Origin: Pseudomonas nicosulfuronedens
GTDB lineage: Bacteria; Pseudomonadota; Gammaproteobacteria; Pseudomonadales; Pseudomonadaceae
NCBI RefSeq assembly: GCF_005877905.1
Contig: NZ_SWDV01000001.1
Span: 310,001 to 374,000, forward strand
Direction of reading: 5' to 3'
DNA: 64,000 nucleotides
Within the stretch, counting starts at the first letter, position 1, and each line of letters starts with the position of its first letter. Shown piece after piece: positions 42,539 to 50,820 of the stretch. The position numbers were made by a program, and so were the translations under genes. Under the pieces are notes generated by a model. That model made no database searches and was not told the DNA's origin. It saw only the letters and a program-made list of their open reading frames with translations.

Positions 42539-43630
42539 TCAGCGGAAGCTGACGAACTCCCCAGCCTTCAGCTTCTCCAGCGCGACCTTGCGCTCAGCAG
42601 GCGGCAGTGCTCCAAGCTTTTCCACCCGCGCATAGAACGCCGGCCAGTTGCCGCCGACCTGGGCAAACAGCGCGGCGAACGAGGGTACCCACTGGTCGTA
42701 GAGACCGAAGGGCAGCAGCTTGGCGTTGTTCAGCGGGCCGTCGACCCAAGCGTCGAATGGCGCCTTGCCGCCCCAGTCCTCATCGCGCATCCGTGCGTAG
42801 TCGTGGCGCAAGCGCTCGAATTCGGCCTGCTTGCCGGCACGCTTCTGCGCCTCGCTGCGCGGGCTGGCATAGAGCGCCTGCAGGCGCTCGCGGGTATCGA
42901 GTACCAGTTGGGTGAAGCGCTGGCGTTGCTCGGCCAGCAGCGGCGATTCGTCCGGCAGATGGCGTGCCTCGCGCCAGCGACGGCCGCCCTCGGCCTCGAC
43001 GAACGAAGCGTACGATTCGTTGAACGCCGTATCACCCGGCAGATAGAACTTCTGGTGCGCCAGCTCGTGGAAGATCGTCTCGGCCAGGCGCTGGTCGCCC
43101 CAGCGCAGCATGCTGCTGAGGATCGGGTCATCGAACCAGCCGAGGGTCGAATAGGCCTCCACGCCACCGACATAGACATCCAGCCCCTGCTCCTTCAAAC
43201 GCCTCGCCTCGGCCTGCGCGCCCTTGTCGCCGTAATAGCCGCGGTAGGCCACGCAGCCGGCGATGGGGAAGCAATGGGTCAGCGGCTGCAGCGACAGCTC
43301 GGGCGTGGCGAAGACGTTCCACACCACGTTGGGCCGATGGATGTCGGCGTAGAGACGGTAGCTCTGGTTGTCCGGCAGGCCCAGCTCGGCGCTGGCGAAG
43401 GCGCGCGCCTCCTGGGACAGCTCCAGGCGCTGGCGCAACGCGGGGTCGCGGGTCGGATCGGCGACCACTTCGGCCACCGGTTCGCGGGCGGCGAGCAGGC
43501 GCAACTGGCCGTCCGCCAACTGGCTGTAGTAGCTCACCGTGGAACAACCGCTCAGCGCCCAGATGGCCAGGCAGGGAACCCAGCGGCACAGGCGGCGGTC
43601 GAGTGTCGGGATAAGAAGGCGGAAGGGCAT
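42539..43630 (-). CDS. Predicted zinc aminopeptidase lipoprotein (COG4324 family)
   Basis: A 363-residue exported protein. A lipobox ALSGC places the lipidated cysteine at residue 29, after a somewhat long, positively charged signal region. The zinc motif HELAH (H188, H192) lies in TIFHELAHQKFYLPGD, followed by a glutamate-rich NESYASFVE segment that would give the third ligand. The family is annotated as predicted aminopeptidase; activity is unproved. It converges on the 3-hydroxyacyl-CoA dehydrogenase gene and is divergent from a small lipoprotein gene. Confidence 0.83.
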   Translation of the reverse strand: MPFRLLIPTLDRRLCRWVPCLAIWALSGCSTVSYYSQLADGQLRLLAAREPVAEVVADPTRDPALRQRLELSQEARAFASAELGLPDNQSYRLYADIHRPNVVWNVFATPELSLQPLTHCFPIAGCVAYRGYYGDKGAQAEARRLKEQGLDVYVGGVEAYSTLGWFDDPILSSMLRWGDQRLAETIFHELAHQKFYLPGDTAFNESYASFVEAEGGRRWREARHLPDESPLLAEQRQRFTQLVLDTRERLQALYASPRSEAQKRAGKQAEFERLRHDYARMRDEDWGGKAPFDAWVDGPLNNAKLLPFGLYDQWVPSFAALFAQVGGNWPAFYARVEKLGALPPAERKVALEKLKAGEFVSFR

Positions 43631-43695
43631 GCGCGGAACATAGCACAGCGCCTGTTCCGCCCGCTGCCGACCCTTTCGACCAGGAGCCCCACCCG

Positions 43696-44112
43696 ATGCG
43701 CGCCCTTCTCATACCTGCCGGCCTGCTCGCCCTGAGCGGCTGTTCGATGCTGATGCCCCAGCCGGACCCGAACCGCGCCTGGGTCGACCTGGACACCAAC
43801 AGCCAGAGCGATCTGGCGGCCATGGAAGTGGACAACAAGGAGTGGTCCAGCACCCGCTACTTCGAGGTCGACCCGGGCTCCCACGAATTGCGTGTGCGCT
43901 TCCAGTTCCAGGTCGAGCCGGTGGACATCGGCCCGGTGGACGAGGCGCTGTGGCGCGACTGCGAAATGACCGTGCAATACAAGGAGTTCAGCGCCGGTCA
44001 GCGCTACCGCCTGGAAACCGGCAGCATCGGCTTCCGCCCCTGGGCCAAGCTCTACGATGCCCAGGGTGGCGAAATCGCCCGCGGCCGCGAACGGGGCTGC
44101 GCCAAGGCCTGA
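43696..44112 (+). CDS. Small lipoprotein, paralogue A
   Basis: A 138-residue lipoprotein: signal MRALLIPAGLLALSGC with the cysteine at residue 16. The mature domain contains AWVDLDTNSQSDLAAMEVD, then VDPGSHELRVRFQFQVE, CEMTVQYKEFSAGQRYRLE and a C-terminal cysteine. The same plan (WxDLxT, PGxHELxVRFQxxV, AGxRYRLE) appears in the next gene, so the two are paralogues. The beta-rich pattern resembles small periplasmic binding or assembly domains. No function is known. Confidence 0.75.
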   Translation: MRALLIPAGLLALSGCSMLMPQPDPNRAWVDLDTNSQSDLAAMEVDNKEWSSTRYFEVDPGSHELRVRFQFQVEPVDIGPVDEALWRDCEMTVQYKEFSAGQRYRLETGSIGFRPWAKLYDAQGGEIARGRERGCAKA

Positions 44113-44155
44113 GCGGGGTATGCTGTGGGATAAGCCCATTCCACGGTGAACTTCC

Positions 44156-44596
44156 ATGCGCCCGTGTCATCTCCCCGGCCTCCTTTCCCTGGGCTTCGCC
44201 CTGCTCGCCGGCTGCGCCAGCCCGCTGCCGGCCCACGATCCGCAGATGGCCTGGATCGACCTCTACACCACGCCGGGCAAGACCCTGATGGCCGAGCGCC
44301 TGGATGGCCAATCGGTGAACGACGGCCGCTTCTACCAGGTGACGCCGGGGCGCCACGAGCTGGTGGTGCGCTTCCAGTACGAAGTCTCCAGCGGCGGCGG
44401 CATGGGCCAGATGACCGATCCCTCGGAGCTGACCTGCCGGGTCAAGGTGGCCTACGACGACTTCGCCGCCGGTGAACGCTACCGCCTGGAGCTGCGCCCG
44501 CAATTGCGCAGCGCGCTGGCGCTGCTGACGGACGCCAACGGCAAGCTGGTGGCGAAGACGGACTTCCAGGGTGCGGTGCGCTGCGGGCCGTTCTGA
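44156..44596 (+). CDS. Small lipoprotein, paralogue B
   Basis: A 146-residue lipoprotein with signal MRPCHLPGLLSLGFALLAGC (lipid cysteine at residue 20). The mature part parallels the gene 43 bases upstream: MAWIDLYTTPGKTLMAERLD, then VTPGRHELVVRFQYEV, CRVKVAYDDFAAGERYRLEL and a cysteine near the end (VRCGPF). An extra Gly-rich loop (SSGGGMGQM) is specific to this copy. The pair probably arose by tandem duplication and may form a complex. Function is unknown. Confidence 0.75.
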   Translation: MRPCHLPGLLSLGFALLAGCASPLPAHDPQMAWIDLYTTPGKTLMAERLDGQSVNDGRFYQVTPGRHELVVRFQYEVSSGGGMGQMTDPSELTCRVKVAYDDFAAGERYRLELRPQLRSALALLTDANGKLVAKTDFQGAVRCGPF

Positions 44597-44727
44597 GCCG
44601 CAACCTGCAGGAGCGGCGGAACGCCTGGCCGACGCGCGCGCTGGTGCGCTCCTGTAGTCGATGAGTTCCTCCCGCGCAGCATCCTGTCGTACAGTCGCGC
44701 TCCCAGTGAGCGGAGCCTCGCGAACAA

Positions 44728-45090
44728 ATGCATACGCTGCTCGATTTCAAGGAAGAAGCGCTGGCCGAATACCTGAATTCGGCCCTGCGCCGGCACGGGC
44801 TGGACTCTTACGTCTTCAATGTCGGCGTTGCCCCTGACGGCAGTCCGCTGTTCTCCATCGCATGCCCCAATGTGAGTGAGATGAATCAGGCGCGCTACCT
44901 GATCTACTCCAGCACGTACTTCATCCGCGACATCCACCCCGAGGCTGCCGATGAACTACGCAAGATCCGTTGGGAGGCTCGTCGCAAGGGCCGCCAGATG
45001 TTGCTCGGGCTGCTGACATCCAAACCGGCGCTGGTGTTCTCAGCGCTAGCCCTGAGTGCAGCCGCGGTGGGTTACCTGCTGGATCTTTAG
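44728..45090 (+). CDS. Hypothetical protein with C-terminal membrane anchor
   Basis: A 120-residue protein. The first 90 residues look soluble and charged (LDFKEEALAEYLNSALRRHG, then IRWEARRKGRQ); the last 22 form one hydrophobic helix (ALVFSALALSAAAVGYLLDL), so it is probably a tail-anchored inner-membrane protein facing the cytoplasm. I recognise no family. ATG 44728 begins the conserved-looking region with GCGGAGCC upstream. It converges on the DUF1161 gene at 45129. Confidence 0.68.
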   Translation: MHTLLDFKEEALAEYLNSALRRHGLDSYVFNVGVAPDGSPLFSIACPNVSEMNQARYLIYSSTYFIRDIHPEAADELRKIRWEARRKGRQMLLGLLTSKPALVFSALALSAAAVGYLLDL

Positions 45091-45128
45091 TCGCGCGCAA
45101 GGCGTGCTGGCCCGATCGAACGCCGCGC

Positions 45129-45374
45129 TCAGCCGTCGTTCTTCTGGTAGATGATCCGCCGCTTCCCGTTGTCGCAGGTGCCGACCACCATGTTCGGATC
45201 CTTTACCTCGGACTTGTCCACGATCTCCAGGGTGTAGGAGGTCACCCCGGCGGCCTGGATCTTGGTCTCGATTTCGGCCTTGAGCTCCTCGCAGGGCTTC
45301 ACCGCCGCCCAGCTCACGCCGCTCGCCAGCAGCATCGCCACGCCTGTCGCCACAGCCCACTTCATCGTCGTCAT
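45129..45374 (-). CDS. Exported DUF1161 protein, copy 1
   Basis: An 81-residue periplasmic protein. After a signal peptide (MKWAVATGVAMLLASGVSWA) comes the DUF1161 core KPCEELKAEIETKIQAAGVT, YTLEIVDKSEV and MVVGTCDNGKRRIIYQK, with two cysteines that probably form a disulfide. The start is placed at ATG 45374, six bases after GAGGG; a GTG at 45377 and ATG 45365 are also in frame. The family is Pseudomonas-centred with no known role. A close paralogue lies at 46095-46316 beyond the osmC-type gene. Confidence 0.83.
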   Translation of the reverse strand: MTTMKWAVATGVAMLLASGVSWAAVKPCEELKAEIETKIQAAGVTSYTLEIVDKSEVKDPNMVVGTCDNGKRRIIYQKNDG

Positions 45375-45456
45375 CACAGTCCCTCGTCAGAACCCCTCGG
45401 TGGGGCACCCTATCCTAACGGTGGACCTCCGCCGCGCAACAGAGTGCCCCGCTGGC

Positions 45457-45879
45457 TCATTCGAGGCTGGCGTCGAGGGTGATGCGCGCGTTGAGCACCC
45501 GCGAGACCGGGCAGCCGGCCTTGGCCTTGTCGGCGATGGCCTGGAAGGTCTGCGCATCGGTGCCCGGCACCTTCGCCTTCAACGTCAGGTGCACGGCGGT
45601 GATGGTGAAACCATCAGTGAGCTTTTCCAGGCTGACCTCGGCTTGGGTGTCGATACTTTCGGCCGTCAGGCCGGCCTCGCCGAGCATCATCGACAGCGCC
45701 ATGGAGAAGCAACCAGCGTGAGCCGCGCCGATCAGTTCTTCCGGATTGGTGCCCGGTGCGCCCTCGAAGCGGGTGTTGAAGCCGTAGGGCTGCTCCTTGA
45801 GCGCGCCGCTTTCGGTGGAGATCGTGCCCTTGCCGTCCTTCAGGCCACCCTGCCAGTGGGCCGATGCCGATTTCTTCAT
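45457..45879 (-). CDS. osmC: OsmC-type peroxiredoxin (organic hydroperoxide reductase)
   Basis: A 140-residue enzyme that reduces organic hydroperoxides with a pair of cysteines: C57 (AAHAGCFSMALSMML) and C123 (KAGCPVSRVLN), both at the family positions. The N-terminal KKSASAHWQGGLKDGKGTIS marks the OsmC rather than the Ohr branch. The start is ATG 45879 with GGAGG upstream on the minus strand; the frame is open to 46002 through a REP element. OsmC genes are usually induced in stationary phase and osmotic stress. It is flanked by two DUF1161 genes on the same strand. Confidence 0.93.
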   Translation of the reverse strand: MKKSASAHWQGGLKDGKGTISTESGALKEQPYGFNTRFEGAPGTNPEELIGAAHAGCFSMALSMMLGEAGLTAESIDTQAEVSLEKLTDGFTITAVHLTLKAKVPGTDAQTFQAIADKAKAGCPVSRVLNARITLDASLE

Positions 45880-45947
45880 GTCGCGTCCTCCGCGTGGGTT
45901 GCAGTCAGGACTTTCGAGGCCGGGAAGGTTTGCGGGGTTCAGCTTTT

Positions 45948-46029
45948 CGTAGGAGCGAGCTTGCTCGCGAACCCGCCCAGCCGAGTAGCTGCCGGCGAGC
46001 ACCGTTCGCGAGCAAGCTCGCTCCTACAG
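45948..46029. repeat. REP inverted pair
   Basis: Two inverted GTAGGAGCGAGCTTGCTCGC copies with a spacer of about 36 bases lie between the osmC-type gene and the second DUF1161 gene, both on the minus strand. Confidence 0.88.
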
Positions 46030-46044
46030 GCAGCAGGTGCGATG

Positions 46045-46075
46045 AAAAAGGCCGGGCCCCTCACGGAGCCCGGCC
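46045..46075 (-). terminator. Terminator after DUF1161 copy 2
   Basis: On the minus strand GGCCGGGC and GCCCGGCC form a GC stem followed by TTTTTC. It starts 20 bases beyond the DUF1161 stop and separates it from the REP element and osmC. Confidence 0.8.
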
Positions 46076-46094
46076 TCGATTCACGTCCAGGCGT

Positions 46095-46316
46095 TTACTT
46101 GGAGTAAACGATTTCCTTGGTGCCGCCTTCGCAGGTGCCGACGACTTGCTTGCCGCCCGCGCTGCCCTTGTCGACGACCTCCAGGTTGAAAGAGGCGACG
46201 CCCTTGGCCTTGATCTTCGCCTCGATTTCCGACTTCAGCTCTTCGCACGGCTTGCCGGCGGCAAAGACGTTGCCAGCCAGGGCGAAGACCCCCACAGCGA
46301 TCAGGAACTTCTTCAT
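46095..46316 (-). CDS. Exported DUF1161 protein, copy 2
   Basis: A 73-residue paralogue of the gene at 45129. The signal peptide MKKFLIAVGVFALAGNVFA is followed by GKPCEELKSEIEAKIKAKGV, FNLEVVDKGSA and VVGTCEGGTKEIVYSK. The two cysteines and the EELK(A/S)EIE helix are shared with copy 1. The start ATG 46316 follows GAGGGAGCG. It has its own terminator, so the two DUF1161 genes and osmC are probably separate transcripts. Confidence 0.85.
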   Translation of the reverse strand: MKKFLIAVGVFALAGNVFAAGKPCEELKSEIEAKIKAKGVASFNLEVVDKGSAGGKQVVGTCEGGTKEIVYSK

Positions 46317-46477
46317 CGGTAACGCTCCCTCGTCGTTCACAGAAAAGGCCCGAACGGGCCGGAAAACCGGGCTACCCCGGTACGCACGACCACGCGCCTC
46401 GCCAACATGGCAGCAGCGCGTGACAAAAGAGCCACGTGCAGAAGGCCCTCGACAAACAGGATCGAGCCGCAGGCGAT

Positions 46478-46693
46478 CTAGCTGTTGGCGATGCGGAAGC
46501 CAACCTTGATGGTCACCTGGTAGTGCCCTACCGCACCGTTCTCGATATGCCCGCGGGTGTCCACCACCTCGAACCATTCCAGGAAGTCGATGCTCTTGGC
46601 CGCCTCGGCCAGGGCGTTGTTGATCGCATCCTCGATGCTGGTGCGCGAGGAGCCGACCAGCTCGATCTTCTTGTAGGTGTGGTGATTCGACAT
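46478..46693 (-). CDS. Dodecin (flavin-binding storage protein)
   Basis: A 71-residue protein with the dodecin sequence: [20 protein letters not shown] at the N-terminus, then [20 protein letters not shown] and [12 protein letters not shown]. Twelve copies form a hollow sphere that binds flavins (FMN/FAD and breakdown products) between stacked tryptophans, here W in LEWFEV. Bacterial dodecins buffer flavins and occur in stationary phase. The start ATG 46693 has GGGAG at a proper distance. Confidence 0.93.
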   Translation of the reverse strand: MSNHHTYKKIELVGSSRTSIEDAINNALAEAAKSIDFLEWFEVVDTRGHIENGAVGHYQVTIKVGFRIANS

Positions 46694-46815
46694 CGCGTGC
46701 TCCCAGGCGCGCTCAAGGGCGCGCGGTGAGTGAGTGTCCCAGTTGGACCCTAGTCGATGGGCACAAGTGCAGCAAATTGCCGGTAGCGGCGAATTGCCGT
46801 CTCTCCCGGGAAATG

Positions 46816-46834
46816 TATAATGCGAAGCATTCTT
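46816..46834. promoter_or_regulatory. Fur-box-like sequence before the first FecI-type gene
   Basis: The 19-mer beginning TATAATGCGAAGCATT matches the Fur consensus GATAATGATAATCATTATC at 13 of 19 positions by eye and contains the inverted repeat AATGC / GCATT. It lies 17 bases before the sigma-factor start codon, as usual for iron-starvation sigma genes. Confidence 0.65.
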
Positions 46835-46850
46835 ATTTAATAGTCCAGGG

Positions 46851-47366
46851 ATGGTCCGCGTGGCCGGCTCACTCTCCAGCAAGCTGGGGTTCTTCTTCAG
46901 CGACCACCACCGCTGGCTGCTGCAGCACGTGCAGCGCTACCTGGATAACCGCGCCGACGGCGAAGACACGGCGGCCGAGACGTTCTGCCAGATTCTCGCC
47001 GCCCAGGTCGATCCACAGACCATCGAGCAGCCACGCGCCTATCTCTCCACCATTACCCGCCGGCTCATCTACGACCGTCACCGCCGCCGCCGGCTGGAAC
47101 GCGCCTACCTGGACTACCTCAGCCTCCAGCCCGAAGCCCTGGAGCCTTCGCCGGAAGACCGTGCGCTGCTGCTCGAAGCACTGCTGCTGGTCGACCGCAC
47201 CCTGGATGGCCTGCCGCAGGTGGTGCGCCGTGCCTTCCTGCTCAGCCAGCTCGACGGCCTGGGCTACGCCGAGATCGGCCGGCTCCTGGCTGTCAGCGAA
47301 CGCACCGTGGGGCGCTACATGAAGCAGGCGCTGCGGCAGATCTACCTCAATGAGCTGGTGCCATGA
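46851..47366 (+). CDS. FecI-type ECF sigma factor (iron starvation), locus 1
   Basis: A 171-residue sigma factor with region 2 ([20 protein letters not shown], then [20 protein letters not shown]) and region 4 ([20 protein letters not shown]). It should direct transcription of the downstream TonB receptor gene when released by its FecR partner. The ribosome site before ATG 46851 is weak; GTG 46860 is an alternative. A Fur-box-like word precedes it. The gene overlaps fecR by four bases (ATGA). Confidence 0.92.
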   Translation: MVRVAGSLSSKLGFFFSDHHRWLLQHVQRYLDNRADGEDTAAETFCQILAAQVDPQTIEQPRAYLSTITRRLIYDRHRRRRLERAYLDYLSLQPEALEPSPEDRALLLEALLLVDRTLDGLPQVVRRAFLLSQLDGLGYAEIGRLLAVSERTVGRYMKQALRQIYLNELVP

Positions 47367-48313
47367 GCGAAGTACAGCTGGACGCGGCCGCAGAGCAGGC
47401 CATCGACTGGATGGTGCGGCTGCGTTCGGGGCACGCCGATGTTCGACTGCAACGCCAGCTGCAAGCCTGGCTGAGCAGCGACCCAGCCCACGCCGACGCC
47501 TGGGCTCGCTTGCAACGCGGCCTCGGGGCGCCCTACGACAACCTGCGGCGCATGCCCGGCGCCGCCGATCTGCTGCTGCACCAGCAGGGCTCGCGGCGCC
47601 AGCTGCTACGCGGGCTGGCCGGCCTCGGCGTGCTCGGTGGCGGGCTCTGGCTGACCGCCAGCAGCACGCCGGTACGCGACCTGTTGGCCGACCTGCGCAC
47701 CGGTACCGGTGAGCGCCGACACTTCACCCTCGAAGACGGCAGCCGCCTGAGCCTGAATGCCGGAAGCTCGGTTGACCTGGCCTTCGACTCGCGCCAGCGT
47801 CTGATCCTGCTGCGCCACGGCGAACTGGTAATCCAGGTGGCACCTGACCCACAGCGTCCGCTGATCGTCCGGAGCGCCCAGGGCGAAGTTCGCGCCCTGG
47901 GCACACGCTTCCTGGTCAGCCAGGAGGACCACGCCACCCGCGTGGTGGTGCTGGAACATCGCGTCCGCGCCAGCCTCGTCGGGCAAGCCGAGTGGCGCGA
48001 GCTGGGCGAAGGGGAGGCGGCATTGCTGGCCGCGGACGGCATCCATCCGCTGCGCGAGCAGGCCGCCCGTGCGGACTGGCTGAATGGCCGGCTGAGCGTC
48101 ACCGATGAGCCGCTGGAAGCGGTGATCGATTCGCTGCGTCCTTACCTGCCGGGCTACGTCCGCGTCGAGCCGCGTGCACGCAACCTGCGGGTGCAGGGCG
48201 TCTTCCCGCTCGATGAGCCTAATCGCGCGCTGGCCGCGCTGGGCGAAACGTTGCCGCTGGAGGTGCGCCGCTTCGGCCCCTGGCTGACCCTGATCAGCCT
48301 GCGGGGGCCTTGA
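47363..48313 (+). CDS. FecR-type anti-sigma/sigma regulator, locus 1
   Basis: A 316-residue protein with an N-terminal cytoplasmic DUF4880 region (AAEQAIDWMVRLRSGHADVR), a single transmembrane segment (about residues 80-95, LAGLGVLGGGLWLTA) and the periplasmic FecR domain (FTLEDGSRLSLNAGSSVDLA). The Gly-Thr pair G180-T181 in RALGTRFLV matches the self-cleavage site known from Pseudomonas FoxR/FiuR proteins. It would relay the siderophore signal from the receptor's STN domain to the sigma factor. Confidence 0.92.
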   Translation: MSEVQLDAAAEQAIDWMVRLRSGHADVRLQRQLQAWLSSDPAHADAWARLQRGLGAPYDNLRRMPGAADLLLHQQGSRRQLLRGLAGLGVLGGGLWLTASSTPVRDLLADLRTGTGERRHFTLEDGSRLSLNAGSSVDLAFDSRQRLILLRHGELVIQVAPDPQRPLIVRSAQGEVRALGTRFLVSQEDHATRVVVLEHRVRASLVGQAEWRELGEGEAALLAADGIHPLREQAARADWLNGRLSVTDEPLEAVIDSLRPYLPGYVRVEPRARNLRVQGVFPLDEPNRALAALGETLPLEVRRFGPWLTLISLRGP

Positions 48314-48325
48314 TGTCACGGCGCA

Positions 48326-48355
48326 TGGAAAAATTTTCAGAAGTGCCTGTCCGGA
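48326..48355 (+). promoter_or_regulatory. Candidate ECF sigma promoter of the first receptor gene
   Basis: TGGAAAAATTTTCA at 48326-48339 is followed 8-10 bases later by TGTCCGG (48349-48354 region). A very similar TGAAAATATTTTTCA stands in front of the second receptor gene (minus strand, 60556-60570). The spacing and GGAAAA-type -35 suit FecI-class sigma factors. A single start site cannot be set by eye. Confidence 0.4.
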
Positions 48356-48410
48356 TTTTTCACTTCATCGCACCTAGCTCCTGAATACGAATAATTCTCA
48401 GGAGATTGCT

Positions 48411-50813
48411 GTGTCCTCACCCTGGCCCCGCGCCCTTGCCACCGCCTTCGTGCTGGTGGCCAACGCTCCCCAACTGTTCGCCGCCGACCCCGCGCTGCTG
48501 CACTTCGAGCTGCCCGCCGCGAGCCTGGCCACCACGCTGAACGCCATCGCCCGGCAGAGCGGCGAGGTGATCTCGCTGGACCCGGCACTGGTGCGCGACC
48601 AGCGCGCCCCGGCGATCCAGGGTGAACTGAGCATCGAGCAGGCGCTGGAGAAAGCCCTGTCCGGCAGCAACCTGCGCCTGAAAGTCACCGCCAGCGGTGC
48701 CTACAGCGTGGAGGCCGCGCCGCGCGACGGCGCCCTGGAACTGGACAGCACCACGGTGACCGGCCAGGGGCTGGATGCCACCACCGAAGGCAGCGGCTCC
48801 TACGCCGCCCGCGCCACCACCATTGGCAAGGGTGAGCACAAGCTCAAGGACATTCCCCAGTCGGTCAGCGTCATCACCCGCAAGCAGCTCGACGATCAGG
48901 ACATCACCGACCTGCGTGACGCGGTCAACCACACCACCGGCCTGGTAGGCGCCACCGGTATCGGCCCGGGCATGGTGATTTCCTCGCGCGGCTTCCAGAT
49001 CGACGACTGGCAGTACGACGGCGTGCCGATCCCGCGCAACACCTACGTGCTGGGCAACTGGGCGAACCAGGACCTGGTGTTCTTCGACCGCGTGGAAATC
49101 CTCCGCGGCGCCTCCGGCCTGCTGCAAGGCGCCGGTAGCCCCGGCGGCGCCATCAACCTGGTGCGCAAGCGCGGGCAGAGCACGCCCACCGCCACCTTCA
49201 CCGGCAAGGCCGGCTCGTGGGACCACTATGGCCTGCAGGCTGACGTCGGCGGCCCGTTGAACGAGGCCGGCACGATCCGCGGGCGCATGGTGGCCGATCA
49301 GGACGACACGCACTCCTTCACCGACTACGTCTGGAGCAAGACCACCTCGCTGTATGGCGCGCTGGACTTCGACCTGAGCCCGGACACCACGGTCGGCATC
49401 GGCTTCAGCGATTCCGACCTCGACTCGCGCCCGATGATGCGCGGTCTGCCGCGCTATCCCGACGGCAGCGACATCGGCTTTTCGCGCTCCACCTACAGCG
49501 GCGCGACCTGGAACAGCAACGACATCGAACAGACCACGGTCTACGCCGACCTGACGCACCGCTTCGATGACAACTGGAGCTTGAAGGCTGCCGCCGTGCG
49601 CATGCGCGAGCACAACGATTCGATCCACCAGCGCATGCACGGGGATGTGCAGCCCGATGGCAGCGGCCTGGATTTCGCCGACTGGATCACCAACTTCGAG
49701 TCCACCAAGATCGGCCTGGACCTGTACCTCGACGGGAAATTCGAGGCGTTCTCGCTGGAGCAGGAACTGATCCTCGGCGGCAACTATTCCAAGTACACCA
49801 CGGATGACTTCTACGCGCGGCGCTTCGTCTCCGGCGGCAACATCTTCGATATCGACCACCACCGCCCCAAACCGAGCCTGGACGACATCCTCTCCTCGCC
49901 GGGCGGCCGCTCCACCAACGCCGACTACGACATCCGCCAGAAGGGCCTGTACAGCAGCTGGCGGGTGAAGCTGGCCGAGCCACTGACCGCCGTGCTCGGT
50001 GGCCGGGTGAGTTGGTACGACTATGCCTACAACCTGCCGGACGACGACTACACCGACAGCATGACCGAGACCGGCGAGGTCACCCCGTACTTCGGCCTGG
50101 TCTATGCGCTGACGCCGGATTGGTCGGCCTACGCCAGCTACACCGATGTGTTCGAACCGCAGAGTGCACGCGATGCGCAGCAGAAGATGCTCGAGCCGGT
50201 GATCGGCAGCAACTACGAGGTGGGCCTCAAGGGCGAGCTGCTCGATGGCCGGGTGAATACCTCGCTGGCCGTGTTCCGCTATGACCAGAAGAACCGCGCG
50301 GTACTCGATGAATCCGCCGGCTACGCCTGCGACGGCTGGTACTGCTCCACCGCCTCCGGCAAGGTGCGCAGCCAGGGCATCGAGGCCGAGGTCAGCGGCG
50401 AGGTCGTGCACGACCTGCAACTGTTCGCCGGCTACACCTACAACACCACCAAGTTCCTCGACGACCCGGAGAACAAGGGCCGCGTGTTCAGCCAATGGAC
50501 ACCCAAGCACATGCTGCGGATGTGGGCCGACTACCAGCTGCCGGGCGACTGGAATCGCGTCAGCACCGGCCTGGGCTTCGTGACCCAGAGCCACACCGTG
50601 AGCTTCGACCGCGAGTTCGACGTCCCCGGCTTCACCGTCTGGAGCGCGCGCCTGGGCTACCGCCTGAGCCGCGAGATCGACCTGGCGGTGAACGCCAACA
50701 ACCTGTTCGACAAGCGCTACTACCTGCCCGGTTACGCAGCGGCCGACGGTGCCAACAACTTCGGCGACCCGCGCAACCTGATGTTCAGCGTGAAGTACAC
50801 ACCGGAGTTCTGA
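48411..50813 (+). CDS. TonB-dependent siderophore receptor with signalling domain (FpvA/FoxA-like)
   Basis: An 800-residue outer-membrane receptor. A signal peptide (ending QLFA) is followed by the STN signalling domain (about residues 27-105: FELPAASLATTLNAIARQSG), the plug (DIPQSVSVITRKQLDDQDIT ... VEILRGASGLLQGAGSPGGA) and a 22-strand barrel ending in VKYTPEF. The plug wording is that of FpvA/FoxA/FiuA-type hydroxamate or pyoverdine receptors; the siderophore is not readable. GTG 48411 follows CAGGAG by seven bases. It is the target of the FecI/FecR pair just upstream. Confidence 0.93.
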   Translation: MSSPWPRALATAFVLVANAPQLFAADPALLHFELPAASLATTLNAIARQSGEVISLDPALVRDQRAPAIQGELSIEQALEKALSGSNLRLKVTASGAYSVEAAPRDGALELDSTTVTGQGLDATTEGSGSYAARATTIGKGEHKLKDIPQSVSVITRKQLDDQDITDLRDAVNHTTGLVGATGIGPGMVISSRGFQIDDWQYDGVPIPRNTYVLGNWANQDLVFFDRVEILRGASGLLQGAGSPGGAINLVRKRGQSTPTATFTGKAGSWDHYGLQADVGGPLNEAGTIRGRMVADQDDTHSFTDYVWSKTTSLYGALDFDLSPDTTVGIGFSDSDLDSRPMMRGLPRYPDGSDIGFSRSTYSGATWNSNDIEQTTVYADLTHRFDDNWSLKAAAVRMREHNDSIHQRMHGDVQPDGSGLDFADWITNFESTKIGLDLYLDGKFEAFSLEQELILGGNYSKYTTDDFYARRFVSGGNIFDIDHHRPKPSLDDILSSPGGRSTNADYDIRQKGLYSSWRVKLAEPLTAVLGGRVSWYDYAYNLPDDDYTDSMTETGEVTPYFGLVYALTPDWSAYASYTDVFEPQSARDAQQKMLEPVIGSNYEVGLKGELLDGRVNTSLAVFRYDQKNRAVLDESAGYACDGWYCSTASGKVRSQGIEAEVSGEVVHDLQLFAGYTYNTTKFLDDPENKGRVFSQWTPKHMLRMWADYQLPGDWNRVSTGLGFVTQSHTVSFDREFDVPGFTVWSARLGYRLSREIDLAVNANNLFDKRYYLPGYAAADGANNFGDPRNLMFSVKYTPEF

Positions 50814-50820
50814 GGCACGT

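Noticed and set aside
44608-44657. Imperfect inverted repeat CAGGAGCG...CGCTCCTG
   Set aside because: It may be a decayed REP, but the inner part does not match the family; not strong enough to list.
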